A stretch of DNA of 64,000 bases from Deinococcus deserti VCD115 (GTDB lineage Bacteria > Deinococcota > Deinococci > Deinococcales > Deinococcaceae). The stretch lies in contig NC_012527.1 in NCBI RefSeq assembly GCF_000020685.1, positions 260,712 to 324,711 of the forward strand, read 5' to 3'. Both the position numbers and the translations under genes were made by a program. Of the stretch, positions 28,430-37,644 are shown one piece after another. Within the stretch, counting starts at the first letter, position 1. Each line of letters starts with the position of its first letter. The notes beneath the pieces were generated by a model that worked only from the letters and a program-made list of their open reading frames with translations, had not been told where the DNA came from and did no database searches.

Positions 28430-29701
28430 TCAGCTGCCCTCCAGGGCCGGGCGAAGGATGCACCGGAAATCGTTGACATTGGTTCCTGTCGGTCCAGTCT
28501 GAACCAAATCGCCGAGGGCCTCAAAAAACGAGTGTGCATCACTGCCTTCCAAGGCGGCGCGCGGGTCGAGTCCAAGTGCTGCGGCTCGCTCGAGTGTATC
28601 CGGGGTCACCACAGCGCCGGCTGCTGAGCTGCTGCCATCAATGCCGTCAGTGTCGGCAGCCAGAGCGTACACATCAGGGTCTTCGAGGGCAAGTGCCAAC
28701 AGGAATTCCAGGTTCCGTCCACCACGCCCGGCCCCGGCACGCACGACTGTCGTGGTCTCTCCACCACTCAGTATCGCAGCGCCGGGCTTGAGAAGCCGGG
28801 CTTCACGGGCATGTTCGGCCGCAGCCTGGCGTGCGTCGCCGGTGACATCATCGCGCCAGATGCGCGCTTCCCAGCCGGAAAGGTGCAATGCAGCAGCGCC
28901 AGCGCCCAAGGCCACCGGTCCACTGGCAATCACTCGGTTTTCCACGCGTGCAAACGCCGGGTCGCCATATGTGGGCGTTTCCGGCCAGTCGCCCCGGCGG
29001 CCTTGTGAAAGGTGCTCGCGGGCTTCGGGAGCCTGAAGCCCGTAGCGGTCCAGGACAGCCAGGGCATCGGCGTAGGTGCTTGGGTCCGGCGCGGTTGGAC
29101 CGCTGGCGATCACGGACAGGTCATCGCCCACCACGTCGGACACGATCAGGGACACCACCCGGGCGGGAAAGGCAGCGGCGGCAAGCTGGCCCCCCTTGAT
29201 GCGCGAAAGGTGCTTGCGAACCGCGTTGATCTCATGAATGCTGGCGCCGCAGTGCAGCAGGGCGCGGGTGAGCTGCGCCTTCTGCTGCAGCGTGACGCCC
29301 TGAGGGGCACACATCAGCGAGGACGCTCCTCCGGAGATCAAGCACAGCAGCAGGTCCTCAGGGCGCAGGTTCTGCACTGCCTGAAATGCGGCTTTGCCAG
29401 CACGTACGCTGGCCTCGCCCGGCTCAGGGTGGGTGCCGGCCATGACCCTCAGGTCCTGCACCGTGGCCGGAAGTTCCTCCTGCCGGGCGATCACCACGCC
29501 ACTGACCGGTCCACCTAAGCGGTTGCGGACTTCCTGCGCCATGCTGATTGCTGCTTTTCCGGTGCTCAGGATGACCGTGCGCCCGGAGCACTCTGGCAGC
29601 GCCACATCCCGGATGGCCTGTGACGGATGTGCAGCCTGCACCGCCGCCTGAAAGGCAGCGAACAGGGCGGCCCGGAAACGGTCGGAGGCAGCACGCCTCA
29701 T
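28430..29701 (-). CDS. Glycerate 2-kinase (GckA/TtuD family)
   Basis: A 423-aa kinase phosphorylating D-glycerate to 2-phosphoglycerate, linking glyoxylate, tartrate or serine breakdown to glycolysis. The N-terminal domain carries LSTGKAAISMA and the nucleotide-site stretch LLCLISGGASSLM. The linker GGQLAAAAFPARVVSLIVSD leads to SGPTAPDPSTY, and the C-terminal MOFRL-type domain has LSGGETTTVVR, GRGGRNLEF and DTDGIDGSS. All family landmarks are in order and the length is normal. It stands alone, about 450 bp from the chromate transporter. No clear ribosome site was seen before the ATG. Confidence 0.9.
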   Translation of the reverse strand: MRRAASDRFRAALFAAFQAAVQAAHPSQAIRDVALPECSGRTVILSTGKAAISMAQEVRNRLGGPVSGVVIARQEELPATVQDLRVMAGTHPEPGEASVRAGKAAFQAVQNLRPEDLLLCLISGGASSLMCAPQGVTLQQKAQLTRALLHCGASIHEINAVRKHLSRIKGGQLAAAAFPARVVSLIVSDVVGDDLSVIASGPTAPDPSTYADALAVLDRYGLQAPEAREHLSQGRRGDWPETPTYGDPAFARVENRVIASGPVALGAGAAALHLSGWEARIWRDDVTGDARQAAAEHAREARLLKPGAAILSGGETTTVVRAGAGRGGRNLEFLLALALEDPDVYALAADTDGIDGSSSAAGAVVTPDTLERAAALGLDPRAALEGSDAHSFFEALGDLVQTGPTGTNVNDFRCILRPALEGS

Positions 29702-30153
29702 ACAGACAACCTGACTGATAGACCGTGATCGGCCTGAACCCCAGATCTGTGGGTGGCACCTTCTGCCGCTCTCAGGTTCTGGGGCATCACGCGTTCAAGA
29801 AGAGAAAGAAAGGTGTGTAGCAACGCTCCCCCTGACCTGTCGGCCGCCAGTTCGTGGGCGGCTCGCGCAGCGTATTCACGTTCAAGTGGGGAGCTGACAT
29901 CAGGACAGTCCTCCTGGCCAAAGTCTTTGTACTCTCAGCATAACCCTCGGTACCCGGATGGCCGGGCTGCTGCACTTGGCTGAATGGACCAGTTGGAGTG
30001 TGCCAGCCCCCTTTCAGCGGACCTGTGTCTGTTATGGCAGAAGCCGGTTGACAGGGTGCGAATGGGTCCCTTCACATGAAGCGGAGTTGAGCGCCGGACA
30101 AGAGGAAAGTCATACGGGCAGAGCCTTAGACGGTTGAGCCGCGATGCCAGTCG
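29702..30153. other. Intergenic stretch, nothing recognised
   Basis: About 450 bp between two minus-strand genes. It should hold the glycerate kinase promoter and the 3' end of the chrA transcript. No gene, hairpin or repeat convinced me. Confidence 0.35.
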
Positions 30154-31548
30154 TCACCCCCCACTCCGGGTCAGGAGGACAAAAGCCGCACCAAGAACCG
30201 TGGTCAGGGCCAGCGTGGGGATTGCGCCCAGCTTGAAGCGGAAGAGGGCGATCCCCGCGATGACGGCCAGTACCAGCGAAGGGATATTCAGGGTGCTCCA
30301 GTCCGGTGTGTACAGGCGCAGGGGTCCCAGGTGCGTCTCCCCCACCCTGGAGAACAGGGTATTGAGAGCAAACCACACACTGAGATTGAGGATGACGCCC
30401 ACTACCGCCGCTGTAATAGCGGTTAAGGCGCCAGACAGGGCCTTGTTGCCACGCAACTGCTCGATATACGGAGCTCCCAGGAAAATCCACAGGAAACAAG
30501 GAGCGTAGGTTGCCCAGGTAACAACCACCGATGCCAGGATGCCTGCAGCCAGTGGAGTCAGGCCCTCAGGATCCCGGAAGGCGCCCATGAAACCCACGTA
30601 CTGCACCACCTGGATCAACGGACCAGGAGTCGTTTCTGCCATGCCCAGACCGTTGAGCATTTCGCCCGGCTTGAGCCACCCGAAGACCTGCACAGCCTCC
30701 TGAGCCACGTAAGCCAGTACGGCGTAGGCACCGCCGAAAGTCACCACTGCCATCTGGCTGAAGAACTTGGCCATCAGCCAGAAGACGCTGCTAAAGCCGA
30801 ACAGTGCTCCGACAAGCAGCAGAGGACCAAACCATGTGGCCAGTCCGATCGCAGTGATCCGAAAAAACCTGTTCCAGCTTGGAGTTACGCGGGTGGCGGT
30901 TTCTGCAGTGATGACGGCGTCCCTGACCTCCTCTCCGTGTGCACTGCTGCCGTGCCCGCCGTTTCCCTGAAACACCTCTGGACGCACCCGGCTGCCGAAA
31001 TACCCGATCAGGCCTGCTCCAAGAACCACGAGAGGAAACGGCACGTTGAAGAAGAAGATGGAAACGAACGCCACTCCTGCGAGCACAACAAGAAGAGGGT
31101 GCTTCAGGGCCCGCTTTCCTATCCGGAGAACAGCGTCAAGGACGATGACCAGGACAGCGGCCTTGAGCCCGAAAAACACAGCCTGCACCAGTGTTGTTTC
31201 CTGGTAGAGCGCATAGATGATGCTAAGGATCAGGATGGAAATAAAGCCCGGCAGGACGAAAAGGCATCCTGCGACGATGCCTCCTTTCGTGCCGTTCAGC
31301 AGCCAGCCGATGTAGATGGCCAACTGCTGCGCTTCCGGGCCTGGCAGCAGCATGCAGTAGTTCAGTGCATGCAGAAAGCGTTCCTCACTGATCCAGCGTT
31401 TTTCTTCGACCAGAATGCGGTGCATCACCGCGATCTGCCCAGCAGGGCCCCCAAAGCTCTGAGCGGCAATGCGGGCCCAGGCGGCAGTCGCCTCCTGAAA
31501 GCTCACCTCGCGCGGATGAAGAACTGGCCTGTCAGGCAATTGGGTCAC
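30154..31548 (-). CDS. chrA: Chromate transporter, two-domain
   Basis: A 464-aa long-chain CHR family transporter with about ten to twelve membrane helices in two homologous halves. The first half has QSFGGPAGQIAVMHR and LNYCMLLPGPEAQQLA. The second has AVVTFGGAYAVLAYV and GLGMAETTPGPLIQVVQYVG. Both repeats keep the FGG and PGP signatures. The family exports chromate, typically taken up by the sulfate route. The GTG at 31548 is chosen because AGAGG lies 6-7 nt upstream; a TTG two codons earlier is possible. Confidence 0.9.
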   Translation of the reverse strand: MTQLPDRPVLHPREVSFQEATAAWARIAAQSFGGPAGQIAVMHRILVEEKRWISEERFLHALNYCMLLPGPEAQQLAIYIGWLLNGTKGGIVAGCLFVLPGFISILILSIIYALYQETTLVQAVFFGLKAAVLVIVLDAVLRIGKRALKHPLLVVLAGVAFVSIFFFNVPFPLVVLGAGLIGYFGSRVRPEVFQGNGGHGSSAHGEEVRDAVITAETATRVTPSWNRFFRITAIGLATWFGPLLLVGALFGFSSVFWLMAKFFSQMAVVTFGGAYAVLAYVAQEAVQVFGWLKPGEMLNGLGMAETTPGPLIQVVQYVGFMGAFRDPEGLTPLAAGILASVVVTWATYAPCFLWIFLGAPYIEQLRGNKALSGALTAITAAVVGVILNLSVWFALNTLFSRVGETHLGPLRLYTPDWSTLNIPSLVLAVIAGIALFRFKLGAIPTLALTTVLGAAFVLLTRSGG

Positions 31549-32047
31549 GGTCAACCTCTATCAGGGTGCACCATGTGCTGTCAAACACGGCTTTACCGTG
31601 TCCTGCGGGAAATTCGCCTGTCGACAGAGCCTGCTTCAGGGCGCCTGGCACAGTAGTGATACTGGGAACGCGCCCCACCCGTAGTCACGAGCCAACGTAT
31701 TCCGCCGGGAGATTTTGTGGGCAGGCTCAGTCCAGACGCCGGAGGTTGGCCACTCCACCCCCGACTTCCTCAGGGATATCCCTTCACCCGGAAATGTCGA
31801 AGTGTCGGGAGGGCCTTGTTGGGTTAGCTCTGGACAGCTGATCACAGAAAGGAGCTGCGCAGGGATGACACATACTACCGACGCAGCCAGTCGAACAGCC
31901 AACGTGGCCCCAGACCAGTCCCAACCCAGGAACATGGCGCTGGCGTACCTCCAGAACCCCTTCACCACATCTCCGAGGTACATATCATCCATCAGTCCAG
32001 AACAAGCATGAAGATCTCGCGTGATCAGTGCTTTCCCCAGCTTCAGA
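31549..32047. other. Intergenic stretch with a weak possible membrane protein frame
   Basis: About 500 bp. A minus-strand frame from 31992 to 31636 (118 codons) begins MDDMYLGDVVKGFW and includes one hydrophobic stretch (AVRLAASVVCVIPAQLLSVI). It has no ribosome site and its second half looks non-coding, so I do not call it a gene. The chrA promoter should lie here. Confidence 0.3.
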
Positions 32048-33235
32048 TCAACGCGGCAGATAAACTTCTGTCCGAGGTACGTAAGCAGCCCATGCAAACC
32101 AGAAATGATTCCCATGGGCAAAAGGCTTCAGGGCGGTGCCTCTCAGCGGCCCGTCGGTGGCACGTCCCGTCAGGGACCACGTGCTGCCTGTCTCCCGGTC
32201 ACGGAAAGTGCCGTTTCTACTCTCGAACGTCAGATCACGTCCTCCGACTCGACGACTGAAGACGACCCCTGAGCCGACGTCACGGCCTTCGTTCACGCTT
32301 GTCGTATTCATAGCGCTTCGGGTTCCAGGAGCCCAGAACACGACAATGGCTATGGTGGCGATGTGGTCATTCACCACGCGCTGCTGTGCCAGGGTCCGAA
32401 AAGGATAGGCAGTATGCGCTTCACCTGCACTGACGGTCACGACCCGCTCCTTGGGCGCCAGACGACGGTCCAGCGGCCCCGAGTACAGAAACGGAGGCTC
32501 ATCCACGTCGTCGTAGCCGACATAGGGGTTGCGGCCGTAGTCGCGGGTATACCCGGTTCGCCTGGAGAGCACCCGTGCCTGCGGCGCATCGCGGGCGGCC
32601 TCCGCAAATGACACGATCAGGCTTGGGTAGACCCGCAATTGCGTACCGGTGAGGGGGCCGACAATGCCACGACCCATCGCCTGATACCACAGCGAATGGG
32701 TAGCAGAGTCGAACATTACAAGATCACTTTTGTACAGCAGACCAGACACACCAAAAGTCACCAGCACGCGGCCATCTTTGACCTGGGGGTTTCCTTTCAG
32801 GCGGCGCAGCTGCTCCTGCCCTACCGGAATTCTGCGGTCGGCAACCAATGCCGTGTTGCACAGCGGACAGAAGGTCACAGCGACAGGAACCCTGCCCAGA
32901 GTCACGTTCGCAATCTCGTGCCATAACAGGACCTGTAGCGGAAAAATGCCTGTTTCGCCAGCAACCGTTACAAGAATTACGGGTTCACGTGGCTCCAGCC
33001 AGCTGCCGGCCGCCTTCACTGGTTCGAACTGTGCCGCCTTGGTATCGGGAAAGCCTTGCGAGTCTCCCTGAAATCCCAGCGGCGGAATGCCATTTGGAGG
33101 CGGGCCCCCAGAACGCAATTCCGTCAGGGGAACAGACGCAAATTGTGTCTGGACGCGAAGAGTATCTACCTGTTCAGGTTGTGCACTTGCCCCACTGAAC
33201 GAAAGGGCAGCAATGGCAAGCAGTATTCTGAGCAC
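32048..33235 (-). CDS. Exported DUF3179 domain protein
   Basis: A 395-aa protein with a signal peptide (LRILLAIAALSFSGASA) and a DUF3179 domain spanning most of the mature part. Family marks are VTFCPLCNTALVADR, containing a CxxC pair, LLYKSDLVMFD, SLWYQAMGRGIVGPL and the C-terminal HGNHFWFAWAAYVPR. The DUF3179 function is not established; the Cys pair and conserved His/Trp suggest metal or redox chemistry outside the cytoplasm, which is inference. The start is a GTG with an excellent ribosome site (GAGGAGG). Confidence 0.85.
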   Translation of the reverse strand: MLRILLAIAALSFSGASAQPEQVDTLRVQTQFASVPLTELRSGGPPPNGIPPLGFQGDSQGFPDTKAAQFEPVKAAGSWLEPREPVILVTVAGETGIFPLQVLLWHEIANVTLGRVPVAVTFCPLCNTALVADRRIPVGQEQLRRLKGNPQVKDGRVLVTFGVSGLLYKSDLVMFDSATHSLWYQAMGRGIVGPLTGTQLRVYPSLIVSFAEAARDAPQARVLSRRTGYTRDYGRNPYVGYDDVDEPPFLYSGPLDRRLAPKERVVTVSAGEAHTAYPFRTLAQQRVVNDHIATIAIVVFWAPGTRSAMNTTSVNEGRDVGSGVVFSRRVGGRDLTFESRNGTFRDRETGSTWSLTGRATDGPLRGTALKPFAHGNHFWFAWAAYVPRTEVYLPR

Positions 33236-33876
33236 GGTACCTCCTCGGACGGTGATGTCTGCCTGAGGCCGCAGCAGTTAGGCGCCAGGTACATCATCTC
33301 TTGTCATGACAATGACCCCGTGGCCTTGATAGATGTGTTGTCGCCGCAACATGGGCATCTTGGGAGATTCGCTTCGCAGTGTCCAGGCAACAGAATCTGG
33401 CCGTACATCTCAGATGCTCTGCGGCAGGACCAGCAGACGACTCTGGAGCCAGGTCTGTATAAAGCCTATGCTGGCTCACGGCAGCTGACAGTCATTAGGC
33501 GTATCAAGGCTCAGTCATTATTTCAGGGCTCATCACTTCATAGGAACTCATTCTCTATGCCCCTATCGAAGTAAAAGTGACAATCCTGTTGTGAGGTAGG
33601 TCAACTTTAGGTAGACGGATAGCGAACATATACTTAATTTTCAGGTTACAAATGATTCTCACTTCGAGAACGAACAGAGGTGTATATTTTTCACAACGAA
33701 CCACGAAAAGTCTATGTAGATAGAAGTATTGATATCGCGAGCGTCCCGTAACCTACCCTGAATATCAATGCATCATCAAAAAATTCGAGCTTGTGGCAGA
33801 AGTCCTATAGATACGTTGGCGGGCGGCTTGTCTTTATCCCTGAAAGCTTAAGGCAGATCTTCTCAGTAAATGAGGT
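33236..33876. other. AT-rich intergenic stretch
   Basis: About 640 bp, strikingly AT-rich between about 33570 and 33790 compared with the rest of the window. No gene, RNA or transposase remnant was recognised. Composition suggests acquired or decaying DNA. Confidence 0.4.
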
Positions 33877-34122
33877 TCAGAAGTTTACTTCAGGATGCGC
33901 TGGGATATTCCTGCCCGATGGAATACCAGGATGCCTAGGCTCAGAGATTACCTCATGCACAGAGGTCACGATCTTTCTTTCCCAGGCAGAAGCTGGAACA
34001 GACTTTCTTGGAGGATGTTTCAGCGTCAGCTGACAAGTCGGTGGTGGAACGCGGCGGGGAATGAACAGGTACAGCAGCAGATCAAGCAGGCCGATGCCTA
34101 CCACGACTGCCGTAAACAACAT
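33877..34122 (-). CDS. Possible small membrane protein (81 aa)
   Basis: An 81-residue frame starting MLFTAVVVGIGLLDLLLYLF, a single strong membrane helix, followed by a basic, Pro-rich cytoplasmic-like tail. No family is recognised. There is no clear Shine-Dalgarno. The N-terminal helix makes it more protein-like than the other small frames in this low-GC region, but it may be chance. Confidence 0.3.
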   Translation of the reverse strand: MLFTAVVVGIGLLDLLLYLFIPRRVPPPTCQLTLKHPPRKSVPASAWERKIVTSVHEVISEPRHPGIPSGRNIPAHPEVNF

Positions 34123-34302
34123 TTCCACTAGTGGAGTCTATGGCCGCCAGATGTGAGCAGAGATCTGACTTACAGATGCCCACCGGCTGTTCATGTTCCG
34201 TGCAAGCAATGCCTTGAAGACGCACCGTTTACTTTTTCCTGCGTGCTCGGAATAGACACAACGTTGTCTGTCAACCTGTTGGCGGGATCTGAGATTCCAG
34301 CC

Positions 34303-34494
34303 TCAGAATGTCCTGGCTACGTTGCTGATCTCGGTAACACTCAGAAATAAAGCAACGCATCCATTGACAACGGTATACGCGGGAATCCGTGAACCCGTGC
34401 GGTGGTTCGCCAGAGTGTTCAGGCGTCCGTATTCCCAGCGTAATACGGAGAAATAAGCGAGGACTACGGTCACTACGCTATAGCCTTTCAACAC
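34303..34494 (-). CDS. Possible small membrane protein (63 aa)
   Basis: A 63-residue frame with two hydrophobic segments (YSVVTVVLAYFSVL and VVNGCVALFLSVTEI) starting at a TTG, with an internal GTG as alternative. No ribosome site or known family. It is listed because two adjacent small hydrophobic frames on the same strand occur in this low-GC segment. Confidence 0.2.
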   Translation of the reverse strand: MLKGYSVVTVVLAYFSVLRWEYGRLNTLANHRTGSRIPAYTVVNGCVALFLSVTEISNVARTF

Positions 34495-34970
34495 GGAAAA
34501 CTAACTACGGGGCTTGCCCCTCTTCCTCCCGGCGCAGAGATGCCGAGTGCCTGGCCAATCTGCTGTGCCGGTGGCCACATCGCTGCGGATGCAGAGCACA
34601 CGCTTAGGTGACCAGGTCATCTTGGGGCCGATCCAGTCAGGCGCCCAAGGCCATATAGGAATACTCAGGCAGTGCGAGTGACGCAGCAACAGGGTGGCAA
34701 AGTGCTGGTCGCGCCGTTCAATATGTCCGACGGTTGCATAGCAGTACTGGCTGATCCTACTTGCGCGACGTTCAGCATCATGGACCCTGCATCAATCTGA
34801 TGCTGATGTCACGAGTCTGTTCTAGCGGATCGAACCTCTCAAGAAATTTCCTCAGGCTGCGCCCAAACCTTACCTGAAGTGCAATCAACATCTTCGTACG
34901 AAAACAGACAAAATGTAAATCGCAAACTTCGGCGGCATTCCAAAATAGATGTAGAGCCGATCCGGAAATT
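34495..34970. other. Intergenic stretch upstream of the insertion sequence
   Basis: About 475 bp with mixed composition. No gene convinced me. It may contain the left part of whatever locus the insertion sequence entered, but no matching half-gene was identified. Confidence 0.3.
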
Positions 34971-34978
34971 CAGTGACA

Positions 34979-35004
34979 GTGTGCCGCCCCAAGGGGCGGC
35001 ACAC
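34979..35004. terminator. Perfect 12-bp hairpin just inside the IS left end
   Basis: GTGTGCCGCCCC / GGGGCGGCACAC with a 2-nt loop. Its position between the IS end and the transposase start suggests it stops read-through transcription or hides the ribosome site when transcribed from outside, protecting the host from excess transposase. The role is inferred. Confidence 0.55.
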
Positions 35005-35008
35005 TTCA

Positions 35009-35793
35009 ATGATGCGGCTGACTGATCAGCAATGGACCGTTCTGGCGCCACTTCTTCCAAGGCCCGTCAAGCGCACCAGGCGAGGTCGTACTCGTCAACC
35101 TGACCGTGAGGTTCTGGAGGGGATTCTCTGGATCCTTCGTACGGGAGCGCAGTGGGACGCACTTCCCAAGGGCGAGTATCCGTCCAAAACCACCTGCCAT
35201 GATCGTTTCCAGGAGTGGAACGAGCAGAACGTCTTCCCGACCGTCCTGTCCGCGTTGTACGAGTTAGGCGAGGAGGAGCACCTCCTGGACCTCCGGGAAG
35301 CCTTCATCGATGGGACCTTTAGCCCTGCCAAAAAAGGGGCGCGGACGTCGGGCCAACAAAAAAGGGCAAAGGCACCAAGGTGATGATCATGGTGGATGCG
35401 AGCGGCGTGCCGCTCGCCGTTCACACCAGCAGCGCCAGTCCAGCTGAGGTGACGCTCGTCCACGACACCCTGGAGGCTTCGTTCGGGATGGACTTTCCGA
35501 AGCGATTGATTGGGGATAAGGCGTACGACAGTGATGGCCTCGACGTAGAACTGGAGACACTTGGCATAGAGATGATCGCGCCCAATCGCAGGAATCGAAA
35601 GAAGACTCAGGATGGACGTCCTCTGCGCCGCTACCGACGACGGTGGAAGGTGGAGCGGACGATTGCGTGGTTACAGAGCTTTCGTCGGGTGCGGACGCGG
35701 GATGAGGTCAAGGCGCAGAACTTCCTTGGGATGGTTCAGCTGGCCTGCATCGTCATTCTGCTCCGCCTGGTCACAAGTCCACCTGTACCCTGA
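35009..35793 (+). CDS. IS5-family transposase, made by -1 frameshifting
   Basis: The transposase is split over two frames. The first (35009-35383) encodes the N-terminal DUF4096-type domain (RLTDQQWTVLAPLLP, GILWILRTGAQWDALP) and the first catalytic Asp in AFIDGTF. The second (open 35380-35793) encodes VMIMVDASGVPLAVH, the next Asp in LIGDKAYDSDGLD, and the Glu in RRRWKVERTIAWLQ. A slippery AAAAAAGGG at 35332-35340 allows a -1 shift that joins them into one DDE protein of about 260 residues. This is the normal arrangement for the group, so the element may be active. Confidence 0.85.
35332..35340 (+). other. Programmed -1 frameshift site in the transposase
   Basis: AAAAAAGGG. Reading back one base after it converts the first frame (AKKGARTSG) into the family-like GGADVGPTKKGKGTKVMIM, which continues into the catalytic second half. 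A second A6 run lies about 30 nt downstream. Confidence 0.7.
35786..35791 (+). promoter_or_regulatory. Candidate -10 formed in the IS right end
   Basis: TACCCT lies 7 nt before the ATG of the PH-like gene and inside the right terminal repeat of the insertion sequence. It could drive a leaderless transcript; no good -35 was found. Confidence 0.3.
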
Positions 35794-35798
35794 GATCT

Positions 35799-36170
35799 AT
35801 GGAGTCCGTGGCTATTGGCTTGATTCTGCTCACCCTCCCCCCGCTGCTCTACATCGTCAGTCAGAAGACCGGAGTGAGGTACACCTGGACGCCGGATGCC
35901 CTCCAGGTGGATACCGGCTTGCGAAGATACATCTTTCCATATGCGACGACGACGGCCCGTCTCACCACGCAACCCCTGGGCTCCCGGATCTGGGGCACAG
36001 CAGTATCCGGGAGTGTGACGGGCCGTTATACCCTGGACAGCAGCACTGTTCAGGCCTTAGCTACGACCGCTCGCCCAGCACAGGCCCTGCTTCTAGAGGC
36101 TGGTCAGCAAACGTTCTATGTCACGCCAGAGAGGGCTGAGGAGTTCGCGGCGCGATTTTTAGCGAAATGA
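35799..36170 (+). CDS. PH-like membrane-anchored protein (123 aa)
   Basis: Residues 1-20 form a membrane helix (VAIGLILLTLPPLLYIV). The rest looks like a bacterial PH-type beta-barrel: YTWTPDALQVDTGLRRYIFPY, then RYTLDSSTVQALAT and a final helix PERAEEFAARFL. Such proteins usually have two membrane helices before the PH domain, so the start abutting the insertion sequence may mean the N-terminus was cut off. The role is unknown. No Shine-Dalgarno was seen. Confidence 0.55.
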   Translation: MESVAIGLILLTLPPLLYIVSQKTGVRYTWTPDALQVDTGLRRYIFPYATTTARLTTQPLGSRIWGTAVSGSVTGRYTLDSSTVQALATTARPAQALLLEAGQQTFYVTPERAEEFAARFLAK

Positions 36171-36395
36171 GCTACCGGGTGTGAACCTTGAATATCCGGA
36201 TGGACTCTAGATGACACCCTATTCGTAAATCGGGTCCGTAATAAACTTCTGAGCCATGGGGAACCGTGTGACGCGTCTGACTCCCTGCAGCTGGGTTGCA
36301 CTGAGCAACAGCGATTCCGTACGCAGCAATATTCAGGTCAGTGTTAGATAATGCAGGTGCGGCTGCGGATCCTCTTCCTGGCCGGTATACGCATT

Positions 36396-36860
36396 ATGAC
36401 CCAGAACCTAACAAAACCAGCCCTGCCCAAAGTTACCCTTGACCTCGAAGACCAGCTTTGCTTCGATCTGTATGCCGCAGCGCGTCTGATCACCAGTGCT
36501 CACCGGCCATTTCTGCTTCCACTGAACCTCACATATCCGCAGTACGTGGTGATGCTTACGCTGTGGCAACACGGCCCGCAAACCGTCACCGAGCTTGGTG
36601 AGTATCTTCACCTGGACTCCGGCACTTTGTCTCCTCTGCTTAAACGACTCGAAACCACAGGGTACGTCACGCGTTCGAAAAGCGCTCTGGACGAACGTGC
36701 GACCATTATTGAGCTTACGCCAGCAGGAGCAGCACTAAAGGAGCGGGTGACTGATGTACCTTCAGCCGTTGCGTGCCAGGTGGGACTTAAACCGGAGGAG
36801 AAGCAGAAGATGCAAGAGCAACTGCGGGCGATGATTGCCCGGCTGAGTGGCGATCGCTGA
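36396..36860 (+). CDS. ohrR: MarR family regulator, OhrR type
   Basis: A 154-aa winged-helix repressor. The N-terminal LDLEDQLCFDLYAAARL places Cys22 at the position of the peroxide-sensing Cys of OhrR, and NLTYPQYVVMLTLWQHGP, LHLDSGTLSPLLKRLE and the wing DERATIIELT are OhrR-like. It should sense organic hydroperoxides by oxidising that Cys. OhrR usually controls an adjacent ohr gene, but none is in this window, so its targets lie elsewhere or it is an orphan copy. The start at 36396 was chosen on family alignment; an upstream in-frame ATG is possible. Confidence 0.82.
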   Translation: MTQNLTKPALPKVTLDLEDQLCFDLYAAARLITSAHRPFLLPLNLTYPQYVVMLTLWQHGPQTVTELGEYLHLDSGTLSPLLKRLETTGYVTRSKSALDERATIIELTPAGAALKERVTDVPSAVACQVGLKPEEKQKMQEQLRAMIARLSGDR

Positions 36861-37230
36861 CAGGTCAAGCGCAGCAGCGGCTCCTCGCTGGGCCTCTTTC
36901 CACCCCGCCTGATTCCTGACGTATGGGAATGCATGTAGAGATGATGCGAGACTCAGTGGAGTGATACGACCATTCTTTGGGCCTGGAAGACCGTGATTGA
37001 TGGCTCTTGATAGTCCCGGACGCATTCAATGCACTTCCGGCCAAGGAAATGGAACTCCGTTTCGGGAAATAGGCAACGCCTTGCTGCACGGATCGCTGCC
37101 CACTCCGTTGACCCACATCCACTTTTCCCACTGGGTTTAGTCACAGGCTCCTGCCACAGGATTTTCATGCACAACCCTGATGCGTCAGTCGCCGGGCTTG
37201 GTTCAAGCCTGGAACATGTAGGTTGATGCC
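36861..37230. other. Intergenic stretch, nothing recognised
   Basis: About 370 bp. Several short frames are open on both strands, but none is protein-like. No ohr gene or hairpin was found. Confidence 0.35.
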
Positions 37231-37644
37231 ATGCGCCAGCAGGATTCCAGGACAGACGATCACCAGACTCAATTCGCCAATGCGTTGAAACAGCTTATGG
37301 TGGCGCATGGCCTCGGTTCAGTACGGGCAAGAGGAGACTCTGGTTTCCTGGGCCTGACTCCAGCGGGAAAATTCGAAACGACCGACCTGGCTTTCAAGTT
37401 TATGGCACCAGACGAACATCTGGCGGCAGCTCAGGCGCTGGGATTGCCAGCGCCGCAAATCGGGCCCAGCGGGAGATCAGCAAGACCTCAAGACATGGAG
37501 CGTTTCGTCCGAGCTACCGGCCAGCTCTTTGACGAATACGGCGTGATGAATCTGGAGTTCACCCGAGAAGCACTTCTGGGATTCAGAAAGACTGGCCATA
37601 CGGTTGATTTTGTAGTGGAAGGCATCACGCTGACCCTCCGGTAG
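37231..37644 (+). CDS. Hypothetical protein (137 aa)
   Basis: An unrecognised soluble protein of normal composition. The first ~35 residues are helical (FANALKQLMVAHGLGSV). A beta/turn region contains GDSGFLGLTPAGKFETTDLAFKF, a Pro/Gly/Ser-rich loop covers ~82-95, and the end is beta-rich (HTVDFVVEGITLTLR). There is no signal peptide, membrane helix or catalytic motif. No ribosome site is clear. It has no operon partner. Confidence 0.55.
   Translation: MRQQDSRTDDHQTQFANALKQLMVAHGLGSVRARGDSGFLGLTPAGKFETTDLAFKFMAPDEHLAAAQALGLPAPQIGPSGRSARPQDMERFVRATGQLFDEYGVMNLEFTREALLGFRKTGHTVDFVVEGITLTLR

Larger units (their letters stand above)
34971..35792 (+). mobile_element. IS5-family (IS427-like) insertion sequence
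   Basis: About 820 bp, the usual size for IS427-group elements, carrying a two-frame transposase. Ends were placed where imperfect inverted repeats can be matched: CAGTGACAGTGTG on the left against CAGGGTACAGGTGG read inward from the right. The match needs a gap, so the boundaries are approximate. No confident target-site duplication was seen. Confidence 0.7.

Noticed and set aside
35380..35793. Second transposase half as an independent gene
   Set aside because: Its upstream reading joins the first half through the A6G slippery site; it is the C-terminal part of one frameshifted transposase.
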